Source: an uncultured Acidimicrobiaceae bacterium (GTDB lineage Bacteria > Actinomycetota > Acidimicrobiia > Acidimicrobiales > Bog-793). Taken from it: DNA of 7,233 nt. The notes beneath the pieces are model-generated. The model did no database searches and was not told the DNA's origin. It saw only the letters and a list, made by a program, of their open reading frames with translations. Made by a program: the position numbers and the translations under genes. The number at the start of each line of letters is the position of its first letter. The stretch's first letter is position 1. The stretch covers positions 1-7,233 of the forward strand of contig CAIVND010000220.1 in the NCBI GenBank assembly GCA_903907185.1. Reading direction: 5' to 3'. Below are positions 1 through 5,400 of this stretch, in pieces.

Positions 1-74
1 CGAAAGCGGCGAGAACCTACTGCGCCACAGACCTCACATTGAACTTTGTTGTCATCAATGACAATGCTCATCAT
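1..74 (-). CDS. Partial CDS, zinc-ribbon-like N-terminus (function unknown)
   Basis: This is the 5' end of a leftward gene that runs off the left edge of the window. Reading the minus strand from ATG at 74 gives 24 codons without a stop, beginning MMSIVIDDNKVQCEVCG and ending GSRRF. The CxxCG pair (residues 13 and 16) followed by GSRRF looks like the first knuckle of a zinc ribbon, as found in several transposase and regulator families. A strong SD (AGGGGG, 84-79) lies 4 nt before the ATG at 74 and 7 nt before the in-frame ATG at 71, so the second ATG may be the real start. A promoter candidate and two hairpins lie directly upstream. The hidden SD would suit a transposase, but the family cannot be named from 24 residues. 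The reading frame is well supported; the function is not. Confidence 0.6.
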   Translation of the reverse strand, partial: MMSIVIDDNKVQCEVCGAVGSRRF

Positions 75-75
75 T

Positions 76-113
76 TGACCCCCTCATTGCTAGGCATGTT
101 CCCCAGGGGGTCA
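76..113 (-). promoter_or_regulatory. SD-sequestering hairpin in leader of left-edge gene
   Basis: A perfect 9-bp inverted repeat, TGACCCCCT (76-84) and AGGGGGTCA (105-113), has a 20-nt loop. On the minus-strand transcript the 3' arm contains the whole SD (AGGGGG) and ends one base before the ATG at 74. The folded RNA would therefore block ribosome access. The pairing is seen directly; its control role is inferred. Its 5' arm shares four bases (110-113) with the neighbouring hairpin, so both cannot be fully formed at once. Confidence 0.55.
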
Positions 114-151
114 CGACGGCGGAACCCAAAAAAGGGACCCGACGTCGTGAC
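110..151 (-). promoter_or_regulatory. Long imperfect hairpin at 5' end of leader
   Basis: Arms GTCACGACG (110-118) and CGTCGTGAC (143-151) pair perfectly, and pairing continues inward to an A6 loop (T6 on the minus strand). In total 16 of 18 positions pair on the minus strand, counting one G-U wobble that would be a C-A mismatch on the plus strand. The structure is thus slightly better as a leftward RNA. It begins at about the start point predicted from the promoter candidate at 158-186. No U-tract follows, so a simple intrinsic terminator is unlikely. A DNA-level operator is an alternative. Confidence 0.5.
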
Positions 152-157
152 AATTTC

Positions 158-186
158 AACCTAACGATTGCAAAAACAGACGTCAA
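158..186 (-). promoter_or_regulatory. Promoter candidate for left-edge gene
   Basis: On the minus strand TTGACG (186-181) is followed after 17 nt by TAGGTT (163-158). This resembles a sigma-70/SigA-type promoter with the TANNNT -10 form common in actinobacteria. The start point would fall near 151, giving a leader of about 77 nt before the ATG at 74. The modA promoter candidate has the same form, which supports it. There is no experimental evidence. Confidence 0.45.
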
Positions 187-213
187 GCAATTTCGTTATT
201 GGAATCCAAATTG

Positions 214-256
214 AAATCTTTGTCACAAATCTTTACGCAAATCTTTACGCAAATCT
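214..256. repeat. AAATCTTT direct repeats, 12-13 bp period
   Basis: AAATCTTT occurs at 214-221, 227-234 and 239-246, and a fourth truncated copy, AAATCT, lies at 251-256. The two central units form an exact 12-bp tandem, CAAATCTTTACG, at 226-237 and 238-249. The start-to-start spacing is 13, 12 and 12 bp. The array lies in non-coding DNA 28-70 bp upstream of the -35 candidate of the left-edge gene, where activator sites or transposase-binding repeats would be expected. Slippage of one 12-mer could explain the central pair but not the outer copies. Confidence 0.6.
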
Positions 257-304
257 CAGTCGCGTCTCAGCAGCGGTGGGAAAGATAAGAGTACGTCGTG
301 ACGT

Positions 305-328
305 CCAAGGTTGTCCCCAGAACCTTGG
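305..328. terminator. Hairpin, possible second terminator after SDR gene
   Basis: A perfect 8-bp inverted repeat, CCAAGGTT (305-312) and AACCTTGG (321-328), has an 8-nt loop. It lies 64 bp beyond the stop of the dehydrogenase gene, in tandem with the stronger hairpin at 345-375. No T-tract follows on either strand. It may be a back-up terminator without a U-tract, or an operator. Confidence 0.35.
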
Positions 329-344
329 CCGTCTCGACGTTAAC

Positions 345-375
345 CAATCACACAGAGAGCCTTCCTGTGTGATTG
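345..375 (-). terminator. Terminator-like hairpin after SDR gene
   Basis: A perfect 11-bp inverted repeat, CAATCACACAG (345-355) and CTGTGTGATTG (365-375), has a 9-nt loop. It starts 17 nt after the stop codon of the dehydrogenase, the position expected for its terminator. No U-tract follows on the minus strand, as is common for actinobacterial terminators. The plus-strand flank (CGTGTTATTTGTT) is mildly T-rich, so it could also stop rightward transcripts. Confidence 0.5.
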
Positions 376-391
376 CGTGTTATTTGTTCGC

Positions 392-1219
392 CTAACGCGG
401 CGGTCGATCCGACGGCCATGCAATTGGAGCGCCTGCGAGTTGCGCGGCCTCTGCACTTGGCAGAGAACTGTCCCATCGATTGGCGCTGAAACGCATCGCA
501 GTCACCCCATCAGAGGCTCGCGACGCAAGCCACACTGCAGGTGGGCCCATAATGGCGGCATCGAGCATCGAACCCGGAGCACGCGTTCGGGCCGCACTGG
601 CAAAACGGGTGAGCACCCCACCACCGGGGATCAATACATTTGCCGTCACACCAGTACCCTCAAGATCGTGCGCCATGATCGAGGTAAATGACTCGCTCGC
701 CGCCTTCATTGGACCATAGGGCGCCGACTTGGCCCGGGTCATGGTGTCAAGGCTCGTAGTGATCGTGACAATTCTGCCGAAGCCCTGGTCCACCATCCCC
801 TTCACCGCCTCACGGGGCACCAGGAACGAACCCAGCACATGCACCTCGAAGAAGCGTTGCAACGTCTTGGGGCCTACCTCATAGAAGGCACACGCATCTT
901 GTGGAGAGTCCCCTCCCTCAATGGTGCCAAGGCTGATCCCTGCATTGTTGACAACGACATCAAGGTGGCCGAAAAGATTTTTAGCCTGCTCGACCAGCGC
1001 GTTGACATCGGTCTCTGATGAGACGTCTGTGCGGAGACCATGGACATCGCCCAATGCCTCGGTCAATACCGCCTGAATTGGTTCGTCGTCGATGTCGGCG
1101 ATCAGAACCGAGGCGCCTGCGGTCGCTAAGGCTCTGCTCATTGCGAGCCCGATGCCGCGAGCACCGCCAGTAACTACTACTGATGTTCCCTCAAGATCAA
1201 CACCACCGATCACGTTCAC
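392..1219 (-). CDS. SDR family NAD(P)-dependent oxidoreductase
   Basis: This is a classical short-chain dehydrogenase/reductase of 275 residues, expected to oxidise or reduce an alcohol/carbonyl substrate with NAD(P) in the cytoplasm. Visible motifs are TGGARGIG (17-24), the acidic ADIDD after strand 2 (41-45, favouring NAD over NADP), NNAG (91-94), and the catalytic Ser156, Tyr168 and Lys172 (YxxxK). The usual catalytic Asn of the NVxG motif is His here (VHVLG, His127), a variant also known in some SDRs. The C-terminal MRFSANRWD resembles the closing strand of the family. GTG at 1219 was chosen because AGGGGG (1231-1226) sits 6 nt upstream; the frame extends to GTG at 1234, which has only a weak SD. 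The substrate cannot be predicted. The gene lies 172 bp after the MFS exporter and could be co-transcribed or independent; no clear promoter was found in the gap. Confidence 0.93.
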   Translation of the reverse strand: MNVIGGVDLEGTSVVVTGGARGIGLAMSRALATAGASVLIADIDDEPIQAVLTEALGDVHGLRTDVSSETDVNALVEQAKNLFGHLDVVVNNAGISLGTIEGGDSPQDACAFYEVGPKTLQRFFEVHVLGSFLVPREAVKGMVDQGFGRIVTITTSLDTMTRAKSAPYGPMKAASESFTSIMAHDLEGTGVTANVLIPGGGVLTRFASAARTRAPGSMLDAAIMGPPAVWLASRASDGVTAMRFSANRWDSSLPSAEAAQLAGAPIAWPSDRPPR

Positions 1220-1391
1220 AGTCGGCCCCCTCACTGTCTCTTTCGTTCATGATTGTTCGTTCTCGATACTTCGTCCTTAGATCTGTGAACCGTTGCGAAT
1301 CACGTGTCATCGCGACCAAGCTCCAGAGGAGTATCTGACCCCACGCTATTACTCGGTGGTCAGCGATGGCACTCAGAGACCGACCTTCGAG

Positions 1392-2852
1392 CTACTCCTC
1401 CGTATCGTCTGATGAAGCAATCTTTCGAGAGCGCACCATCGTCGCTGAGGCATCACTGTCATGAACCAATGTCAGACAGGCGACGCCGCCGCAAAGTGCA
1501 ATGAGTGCGGCAGCGATGTAGGCGTGATGGAAGGCGCTGACGATTGGACCATGCGATCCCGCAACGACCGTCGACAGAATCGCGACACCGATCGCAAGTG
1601 CAGATTGACGCTGTGCGTTAAAGATCGCCGACGCGTGTCCGGTATCCGAGGGCGCAATGGTGGTGAACATCGAAGTCTGCAGTGGCAGGAACGCCGTACT
1701 GTTCGCGAAGCCAGCGGCAAATAGCAAGCCGCGCACTACCCAGAGATTTGTTCCGGCATGAACAAAAAGCATCGAGATAATAACGAGCGATAGGCCAAAC
1801 AGACCGGCAGCGGACATGCGACGCGGACCGATCCGGTAGTAGAGCCGACCGAGACTCTGCGTTGAGAGCACAACACCAAATGCCTCGACAAAGGTGATCA
1901 GACCAGACTGCAGTGGACTTTGATGCAAAGCCTCTTGGAGGAATCCTGGCGTGAGAAAGAGAATCCCGAGAAACGACGCGGTTGACAGCGCGATTCCGGT
2001 ATTAGCGGCGCGAAAGAGACGATTGCCCATCAGTTGAATCTTGAGAAGCGGATCGTCTGGTCGTCCAAGCTCCATACGGATAAAAAGTGAAAACGCAACG
2101 AGACCAATACCCGCAGCGAGAAGAACACCAAACGAGGTCCAACCCTCTACCGATCCTTGGCTGATCGCATAAAGAATCGCCGCGAGTCCGCCACCGGAGA
2201 GAAAAAACCCCCAAAGATCAAACCTTCCCTTTGCAACCTCACGATGCTCAACAAGAAAGAGCGAACTGAAGATGATCGCAATGATGCCGAAGGGAAGATT
2301 GACGTAAAAGACCCAGCGCCAAGAGAGATCCTGGATCAAAAGACCACCCAAGACCGGTGCCGCTGCGGGCGCGATCAGGATCGGCAGAATCAAGATGCGC
2401 CCGAGACGCGCACGCTCAGCAGGCGGATAGGCGCGCCACAACATTGCCATCGCCGACGGAGTCAACATCCCACCGCCCATGCCTTGAAAGGCCCGCGCGA
2501 CAATCAGCTCCGGCAGGTTACGCGCCTGACCACAGGCTGCTGATGCGAGGGTAAAGATCACGAGCGCCAACAAGAAAGTTCGCTTTGTACCGATCCGGTC
2601 GCCGATCCAACCAGAGGCGGGAATCCACACGGCAAGCGACAGAACATAGGCAACAACGGTCCACTGAACCGAGGCGATTGAAGAGTGAAAGTCTTTCGAA
2701 AGTGTCGGGAGCGCCACATTCACGATGTGGTTATCCATCGCTCCCATGAACATGCTCGTGACGTACGCGAGCGCCGCAGCCCGCTTAGGTGTCACCCATG
2801 ACCGAAACGGCGGAGCTTGGGTCACCAGAGATTCTGCTCGGGTCGCCGTCAA
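1392..2852 (-). CDS. DHA2-type MFS drug:proton antiporter (EmrB/QacA-like)
   Basis: This 486-residue membrane protein has the length and hydrophobic pattern of the 14-TM DHA2 exporters, which expel drugs or other toxic organic compounds using the proton gradient. Hallmarks in order are MDNHIVNVALP in TM1 (39-49, the acidic motif of the family), motif A GDRIGTKRTF (84-93), RAFQGMGGGMLTPS (120-133), a motif C-like APAAAPVLGG (161-170) and WRWVFYVNLPFG (178-189). The start appears to be TTG at 2852. GGGAGG lies directly against it, which is too close for an SD, while GAGGGGAG (2869-2862) lies 9 nt upstream and is the likelier one, so the exact start is somewhat uncertain. The gene follows modC on the same strand after 84 bp. 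The substrate is unknown, and the link to molybdate transport is only positional. Confidence 0.93.
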   Translation of the reverse strand: MTATRAESLVTQAPPFRSWVTPKRAAALAYVTSMFMGAMDNHIVNVALPTLSKDFHSSIASVQWTVVAYVLSLAVWIPASGWIGDRIGTKRTFLLALVIFTLASAACGQARNLPELIVARAFQGMGGGMLTPSAMAMLWRAYPPAERARLGRILILPILIAPAAAPVLGGLLIQDLSWRWVFYVNLPFGIIAIIFSSLFLVEHREVAKGRFDLWGFFLSGGGLAAILYAISQGSVEGWTSFGVLLAAGIGLVAFSLFIRMELGRPDDPLLKIQLMGNRLFRAANTGIALSTASFLGILFLTPGFLQEALHQSPLQSGLITFVEAFGVVLSTQSLGRLYYRIGPRRMSAAGLFGLSLVIISMLFVHAGTNLWVVRGLLFAAGFANSTAFLPLQTSMFTTIAPSDTGHASAIFNAQRQSALAIGVAILSTVVAGSHGPIVSAFHHAYIAAALIALCGGVACLTLVHDSDASATMVRSRKIASSDDTEE

Positions 2853-2936
2853 CCTCCCACTCTCCCCTCGTTCGCCGACTCGATCACACAGGCTAGAGAG
2901 CGATGTTGCACGAGAAGACCGTACTCCTACTCTTAG

Positions 2937-3683
2937 CTATCCGTCGGCCATCGCTCCGGTACCAGGTCCATTCAACCCAACCAGCTCAGCAACATAGGAG
3001 GACCTGGGGTTGCGGACAAGGTCCGCCATCGTGCCCTGTTGAAGGATGCTTCCCGATTCGATGATCACAACCCGGTCCGCAAGCACGTGCGCATCTGTCA
3101 AGTCGTGAGTAACGAGAAGCCGTGTCCCCGAAACTGCGCCGAGGTACTCGCTGAGCTCTCTACGAACTTCGACTCGGGAGCTCACATCAAGTGCAGCGAG
3201 GGGCTCGTCGAGAATGAGAAGACGCGGATTGATTGCAAGCGCCCGCACCAACGCGACCCGTTGGTGCTGTCCACCCGACAGTGCGCTCGGCATGAGTGCA
3301 CCCTCATCAGACAGTCCCACCCGCTCGAGCCACTCGCGCGCCTTTTCATGTGCAGATCGCTTTCTCATCTTGTGCGCGCGCAGACCGAAGGCGACGTTCT
3401 CCTCCGCGCTGAGAAAGGGAAAGAGGAGATAGTCCTGAAAGACCATGCCAATCGGTCGATCTTCAGGCGCGACGAAGATACCGGTCTCGGGTTTGTCAAG
3501 TATCTCGCCATCGACGATGATCTCGCCGCTATCGATCGGGAGCAGTCCAGCGAGGCAACGGAGCAAGGTTGACTTCCCTGCTCCGTTTGGACCGAGGATG
3601 ACCACGATCTCGTCACCACAGTCAAGCTCTACGTCAAGGTCAAGTGTGCCAATCTTCAGATTGATCGAGGCATGGAGCGTCAT
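2937..3683 (-). CDS. modC: Molybdate ABC transporter ATP-binding protein
   Basis: This is the ATPase that drives molybdate import through ModB. The 248 residues contain Walker A GPNGAGKST (31-39), the Q-loop Gln83 (MVFQD), the signature LSGGQHQR (135-142), Walker B LLILDEP (155-161), a D-loop AALD and the switch His193 (VTHD). The protein stops about 50 residues after the switch His, so it lacks the C-terminal TOBE/Mop domain that binds molybdate in full-length ModC (about 350 residues). ATG at 3683 was chosen because it overlaps the modB stop as ATGA, the usual sign of translational coupling; an in-frame ATG at 3701 has no SD. On sequence alone it could belong to a sulfate- or tungstate-type importer. 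The identity rests mainly on the modA and modB neighbours. Confidence 0.9.
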   Translation of the reverse strand: MTLHASINLKIGTLDLDVELDCGDEIVVILGPNGAGKSTLLRCLAGLLPIDSGEIIVDGEILDKPETGIFVAPEDRPIGMVFQDYLLFPFLSAEENVAFGLRAHKMRKRSAHEKAREWLERVGLSDEGALMPSALSGGQHQRVALVRALAINPRLLILDEPLAALDVSSRVEVRRELSEYLGAVSGTRLLVTHDLTDAHVLADRVVIIESGSILQQGTMADLVRNPRSSYVAELVGLNGPGTGAMADG

Positions 3684-4504
3684 CGTCGAAGTCCAAACCA
3701 TCGATCACGGAGCGTGATCAAGATAATGAGCGAGACCAATAGCAGAACCAGACTCAACGCGATCGCTGCGTTTGGATCTGACTCTAGGAGTAGGTAGACC
3801 GCTAGTGGTGTTGTCTCGGTCTTTCCCTGAATATTTCCGGCAAAGGTGATCGTGGCTCCGAACTCACCAAGTGCTCGTGCCCACGCAAGTGCCGCTCCAG
3901 CGAAGAGCGAGGGCTTCAGGAGCGGCAGGGTGACACGCAAAAAGGTGACCACTCGACCCGCCCCAAGCGTCTCGGCCGCCTCCTCATAACGGGTATCGAG
4001 CGAGCGAAATCCACCTTCGACGGTGATCACCAAAAACGGCATGGCCACGAAGGTCTCTGCCATCACGACGCCAGCGGGAGTAAAGGTCAGCTGCAGCCCG
4101 AAGGTGTGAAAGAGCCACGGACCGATGAGTCCATTTGTCCGTCCAAACGCGAACAGAAGTGCAACGCCACCAACAACGGGAGGAAGCACCATTGGTAGCA
4201 GAACAAAAGCCCGGACCACCGAACGGCCAGGGATGGTCGCCCGAGCGAGAACCCAGGCGAGTGGAACACCGAAGATGACCGAGAGTGCCGTTGCAGCCAG
4301 CGAACACTCAAGTGAAAGCCGAAGTGCACTGAGAGCGACCGGTGAGGTGAGATCCTGCCACATGGTCGCCCACGCAGCCCGAGATAACAGTCCAACAAAG
4401 GGGATGACGAGAAAACCAAGGGTGATGGTGGCAATCACCACTACCGGAAGTGGAACACTCCGTACACGACGCCGAACCACGGATCGTGTGGGTTTACGGA
4501 GCAA
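3680..4504 (-). CDS. modB: Molybdate ABC transporter permease
   Basis: This is the membrane channel of the molybdate importer, 274 residues with a basic N-terminus (KPTRSVVRRRVR) and several clear hydrophobic segments, the first at about 19-40. The EAA coupling loop that contacts ModC is at 174-194 (EEAAETLGAG, then RVTLPLLKPSL). The block ARALGEFGATITFAG (209-223) followed by TETTPLAVY is a strong ModB signature. The start is TTG at 4504, overlapping the end of modA by 11 nt. Its SD is modest (AGAAG, 4 nt away), as expected if translation is coupled to modA. The 3' end overlaps the modC start as ATGA. A 7-bp inverted repeat (3703-3709 and 3713-3719) lies inside the last codons and may be chance. 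Confidence 0.93.
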   Translation of the reverse strand: MLRKPTRSVVRRRVRSVPLPVVVIATITLGFLVIPFVGLLSRAAWATMWQDLTSPVALSALRLSLECSLAATALSVIFGVPLAWVLARATIPGRSVVRAFVLLPMVLPPVVGGVALLFAFGRTNGLIGPWLFHTFGLQLTFTPAGVVMAETFVAMPFLVITVEGGFRSLDTRYEEAAETLGAGRVVTFLRVTLPLLKPSLFAGAALAWARALGEFGATITFAGNIQGKTETTPLAVYLLLESDPNAAIALSLVLLLVSLIILITLRDRWFGLRR

Positions 4505-5285
4505 GAAACTTCTGTGCGGCGAGCGAACGCTGTCCAGCCTTTGACTCTACGAATGCAACGAAGGCACCGGCGAGGTGCACGTTGTGCGTTCGTGTCAGTC
4601 GGGCGATTGGATAGTCGGCGATGGTGTTCTGCTGTAATGGAATCTTGACACCACTCACCAAGGCGCCTTGACCCTTGACGTCGGTGACGTAGACGATGGC
4701 AGCGTTCGCGTCACCGTAGGAGACCTGATCGACCGTGGCAGTTGAGTTCTGAGTCCGGTCAACATTGTTCGCCGCAATCGTCACGCCCGCTCGCTTCAAC
4801 ACGTTTGCAGCGTAGATGCCACAGGGAGCGCTAGCCGCACATTCAGCGACAACACCTGCGCTTGAGAGGCTCGAAAGCCCAGTGATGTGCAGTGGGTTGT
4901 TGGGCTTGACAGCGATCATCAAGGTATTGCGAGCAAAGATCTTCGGTGCGACTCGCACAGCCCCTGCGATCACCAAGGTGTCCATATCCGTGAGGTCTGC
5001 CGAGGCGAAGATGTCCGCGGGCGCACCGGCGAGGATCTGGGTTGCGAGCGTCGTAGACGATCCAAAGTTGAAGTTCACCATTGTGTAGGGATAGAGCTTG
5101 TGAAACTTCGCGCCGATCTGAGTGAAGGCTGCGGTAAGCGAGGAGGCTGCTGAGACATTGATCGTTCCCACGAGCTTTACCCGCTTTTGCGTTGTCGAAG
5201 CGGCAACGTTGCCGGCAATTGCAAAAGGAGCGAAAATGAGCGCAAGGAGTACCGAGCGGGCGAACATGCGAGTAGGAATCTTCAA
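4494..5285 (-). CDS. modA: Molybdate ABC transporter substrate-binding protein
   Basis: This is the extracytoplasmic receptor that captures molybdate (possibly tungstate) and delivers it to ModB. The 263 residues begin with a Sec-type signal peptide: basic KIPTRMFAR, a hydrophobic stretch at about 11-24, and probable cleavage after VAA (27-29). No Cys lies there, so it is not an obvious lipoprotein. Family motifs are NVSAASSL (43-50), the oxyanion-binding serine region, FGSSTTLATQILAGAPADIFASAD (around 74-97), NTLMIAVKPNNP (120-131), a Cys pair CAASAPCG (149-156) in the usual ModA position, and YGDANAAIVYVTDV (190-203). The start is TTG at 5285, well supported by AAGGAG (5298-5293) 7 nt upstream. 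It is the first gene of modABC and diverges from the PadR gene, sharing a 115-bp control region. Confidence 0.95.
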   Translation of the reverse strand: MKIPTRMFARSVLLALIFAPFAIAGNVAASTTQKRVKLVGTINVSAASSLTAAFTQIGAKFHKLYPYTMVNFNFGSSTTLATQILAGAPADIFASADLTDMDTLVIAGAVRVAPKIFARNTLMIAVKPNNPLHITGLSSLSSAGVVAECAASAPCGIYAANVLKRAGVTIAANNVDRTQNSTATVDQVSYGDANAAIVYVTDVKGQGALVSGVKIPLQQNTIADYPIARLTRTHNVHLAGAFVAFVESKAGQRSLAAQKFLAP

Positions 5286-5300
5286 CGGAGTTCTCCTTCA

Positions 5301-5317
5301 ATCGATCGAAGATCGAT
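5301..5317 (-). promoter_or_regulatory. Hairpin adjoining the modA SD
   Basis: A perfect 7-bp inverted repeat, ATCGATC (5301-5307) and GATCGAT (5311-5317), has a 3-nt loop. It is in the predicted modA 5' leader and ends two bases before the SD AAGGAG (5298-5293). It could protect the message, affect ribosome access, or be a DNA operator. The repeat is seen; the role is open. Confidence 0.4.
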
Positions 5318-5332
5318 GGCATTCAAACACTT

Positions 5333-5353
5333 ATTAGTCTCTTAGTAACTAAT
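5333..5353. promoter_or_regulatory. Palindromic operator candidate between modA and padR
   Basis: TTAGTAACTAA (5342-5352) is a perfect 5+1+5 palindrome. A further TTAGT half-site lies 8 bp to the left (5334-5338), and ATTAGT (5333-5338) pairs with ACTAAT (5348-5353) to make a wider inverted repeat. It would sit at about +4 to +14 of the predicted modA transcript, a classic repressor position. The adjacent PadR protein is the natural candidate to bind it, although the site does not match the ATGT-N8-ACAT form known for some PadR proteins. Confidence 0.45.
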
Positions 5354-5362
5354 CGATAACTT

Positions 5363-5391
5363 ACCCTAACGGTGCAGAAAATCTCTGGCAA
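5363..5391 (-). promoter_or_regulatory. Promoter candidate for modABC
   Basis: On the minus strand TTGCCA (5391-5386), five of six matches to TTGACA, is followed after 17 nt by TAGGGT (5368-5363), a TANNNT -10. The start point would be near 5356, about 70 nt before the modA TTG. The elements are flanked by an inverted repeat, ATAACTT (5356-5362) and AAGTTAT (5390-5396), which may be a second regulator site. Confidence 0.5.
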
Positions 5392-5400
5392 GTTATAGGA

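Noticed and set aside
168..395. Rightward open frame of 75 codons in the left intergenic region
   Set aside because: It has a TTG start without an SD, runs through the tandem repeats (giving LYANLYANL) and two hairpins, and resembles no protein family.
1335..1363. Inverted repeat CTGACC/GGTCAG as a terminator for the MFS gene
   Set aside because: Only 6 bp with a 17-nt loop and no T-tract; too weak to annotate.
2880..2893. CCTGTGTGAT on the minus strand matching the hairpin arm at 364-373
   Set aside because: A single 10-base match with no second arm here; likely chance.
3703..3719. 7-bp inverted repeat at the modB/modC junction as a control element
   Set aside because: It lies inside the last codons of modB and can be explained by codon choice; the ATGA overlap already explains modC translation.
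5356..5396. ATAACTT/AAGTTAT as a riboswitch stem (for example the Moco riboswitch)
   Set aside because: The repeats flank the modA promoter elements, so most of the segment is not transcribed with modA, and no Moco riboswitch core can be recognised.
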